Origin: Synechococcus sp. A18-25c
GTDB lineage: Bacteria; Cyanobacteriota; Cyanobacteriia; PCC-6307; Cyanobiaceae
Direction: 5' to 3'
NCBI RefSeq assembly: GCF_014280035.1
Contig: NZ_CP047957.1
Location: forward strand, 1,302,001-1,366,000
DNA: 64,000 nt
The notes beneath the pieces are model-generated. The model saw nothing but the letters and a program-made list of their open reading frames with translations. It was not told where the DNA came from and did not search any database. The translations under genes and the position numbers were made by a program. Positions 63,110 through 64,000 of this stretch are shown here, one piece after another (the stretch's first letter is position 1; the number at the start of each line of letters is the position of its first letter).

Positions 63110-64000
63110 ACCGTCTGCTATCGAAGGTCTCAAGCTCGACCCGTCTCTCCCGCACGGGGCATCTGTTGGTGGGTACGTCCACCCTTGCTGTCGTGCTCGC
63201 TCTCGTTGGCTTCACCCAGGACAAAACTAACGAGCCGCCCGCACCTCAACCCTCTTTCTTGGATCGCTTTGAGGAAATAGGTCGTGATCGACCACAATCC
63301 ACACTCCTTCAGGGTGATGCACCCCAACCACCCCAAGCGTCGGCTTGGGTCTCCCCCTTAAAACGCCAATGTTCCAACATTGATGCGTCGGTGCAGCAGA
63401 GACTGCAATCGCAACGGAACCAGCTCGCTGAATTACGGACATCGGTTCCCGCAGATGACAGCAATTACGGTGATCGTTGGCGCAGCAATCCCTGGGGAGA
63501 GACGTTGAATCCGGTGCCAAGGGTTGTCGTTTTGCATGAAACCGTTTACTCCCTGGATTCAGCATTAAATACCTTCCTTACTCCTCATCCCTACGATGAA
63601 GATCAGGTGAGTTATCACACCCTGATTGGCCTTGATGGCTCAATCGTGGATGTGGTTGATCCGCTGAAGCGTGCCTACGGTGCCGGTTATTCAGCCTTTC
63701 ATGGTGAATGGGCTGTGACCAATCCTGATTTTCAGGGATCGGTGAATAATTTTGCGCTGCATCTCAGCCTCGAGACACCTTGGGATGGTCAGGACAGTGC
63801 GGATCGCCACAGTGGCTATACGCCCCGTCAATATGACGCGTTGGCATTGGTGCTTGATAACTGGCTCGAGCGCTTTCAGTTCCCAGCTTCTGCCATTACC
63901 ACCCATCGCCATGTGGATCTCGGTGGTGAACGGGGCGACCCACGCAGCTTTTCTTGGGATGAACTTCAGATCCGCCTTGCTGCACTGGGAAGGCTTTGTG
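63091..64000 (+). CDS. N-acetylmuramoyl-L-alanine amidase (AmpD/Amidase_2), 3' end outside window
   Basis: The frame is open from the ATG at 63091 to the window edge, with more than 300 codons seen. An N-terminal signal or anchor (about 25-45, HLLVGTSTLAVVLALVGFTQ) precedes a Pro/Gln-rich linker. The amidase domain starts near VPRVVVLHETVYSLDSALNT. HTLIGLDGSIVDVVDPLKRA, GYSAFHGEWAV and TTHRHVDLGGERGDP contain the zinc ligands His, His and the His/Asp end. It cleaves the MurNAc-L-Ala bond of cell-wall peptidoglycan in the periplasm. It starts within the end of the M61 gene (19-base overlap). Confidence 0.88.
   Translation, partial: MVSGRLNRLLSKVSSSTRLSRTGHLLVGTSTLAVVLALVGFTQDKTNEPPAPQPSFLDRFEEIGRDRPQSTLLQGDAPQPPQASAWVSPLKRQCSNIDASVQQRLQSQRNQLAELRTSVPADDSNYGDRWRSNPWGETLNPVPRVVVLHETVYSLDSALNTFLTPHPYDEDQVSYHTLIGLDGSIVDVVDPLKRAYGAGYSAFHGEWAVTNPDFQGSVNNFALHLSLETPWDGQDSADRHSGYTPRQYDALALVLDNWLERFQFPASAITTHRHVDLGGERGDPRSFSWDELQIRLAALGRLC

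Noticed and set aside
1-64000. CRISPR arrays and insertion sequences
   Set aside because: No series of regularly spaced repeats, cas genes, transposases or flanking inverted repeats with target duplication were seen.

Overview
The window reads as chromosomal DNA of a marine picocyanobacterium, most likely marine Synechococcus. The evidence is a set of oxygenic-phototroph genes (psaK, petN, thf1/psb29, a PucC-type transporter, a Psb32-like TPM protein), several cyanobacterial unknown families (DUF2103, DUF2499, DUF3593, DUF3110, DUF1257, DUF3352), the glucosylglycerol synthesis and uptake genes typical of moderately halotolerant cyanobacteria, and very tight packing with many 4-base start/stop overlaps. 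The species was assigned by recognition, not by a database search.

Layout. 1-2.6 kb: the end of a membrane-anchored spermidine-synthase-like gene, a DUF4178 gene and a small metalloprotease. 2.7-8.7 kb: a ligase-associated DNA-repair pair (ATP-dependent ligase and MBL exonuclease) separated by a small secreted protein, then nadA, a phosphoesterase and a glycosyltransferase. 8.9-15.1 kb: a lambda-endolysin-like muramidase, a TPM protein, a MidA-type methyltransferase, aroB, an orphan sugar permease and purK. A strong 6S RNA candidate follows purK.

15.3-20 kb is the only loosely packed, visibly AT-richer part. It holds short or unknown genes, a secreted metallo-beta-lactamase-fold hydrolase, a Nif11-like remnant and stretches without a convincing gene. 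20.1-31.4 kb returns to core genes: DUF2103, PucC-type transporter, clpS, petN with a 50-codon partner, a DUF3352 protein, thf1, clpP, ftsH, an FtsX/MacB-type permease, pyruvate kinase, a MazG-like protein and YggT. 31.4-37.7 kb carries scpB, ilvA, dxs, psaK, DUF3593/DUF2499 and csaB.

37.7-44.0 kb is a long leftward run, rpmB-prxQ-ggpS-ggtB-ggtC-ggtD-ggtA. It makes the compatible solute glucosylglycerol phosphate and re-imports the leaked solute. htpG, a bacterial ferredoxin, hisZ, an inositol-monophosphatase-family gene and a 2Fe-2S ferredoxin follow. A tRNA-Ser(GGA) lies at 48.8 kb. pstB-pstA-pstC (no pstS) run leftward to 51.7 kb and face away from a dnaK-dnaJ-DUF3110-murQ run. The right end holds mtnP, a cyclophilin, ribBA, argC, purN, DUF1257, an M61 peptidase and the start of an amidase cut by the window edge.

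I did not find CRISPR, an insertion sequence, a prophage or an obvious new multi-gene system. The most rewarding points are the 6S RNA candidate, the Nif11-like remnant in the AT-rich stretch, the protease with an Asp in the third metal position, the speE-like/DUF4178 pair, the small genes that ordinary ORF cut-offs miss, and the simplified DnaJ.
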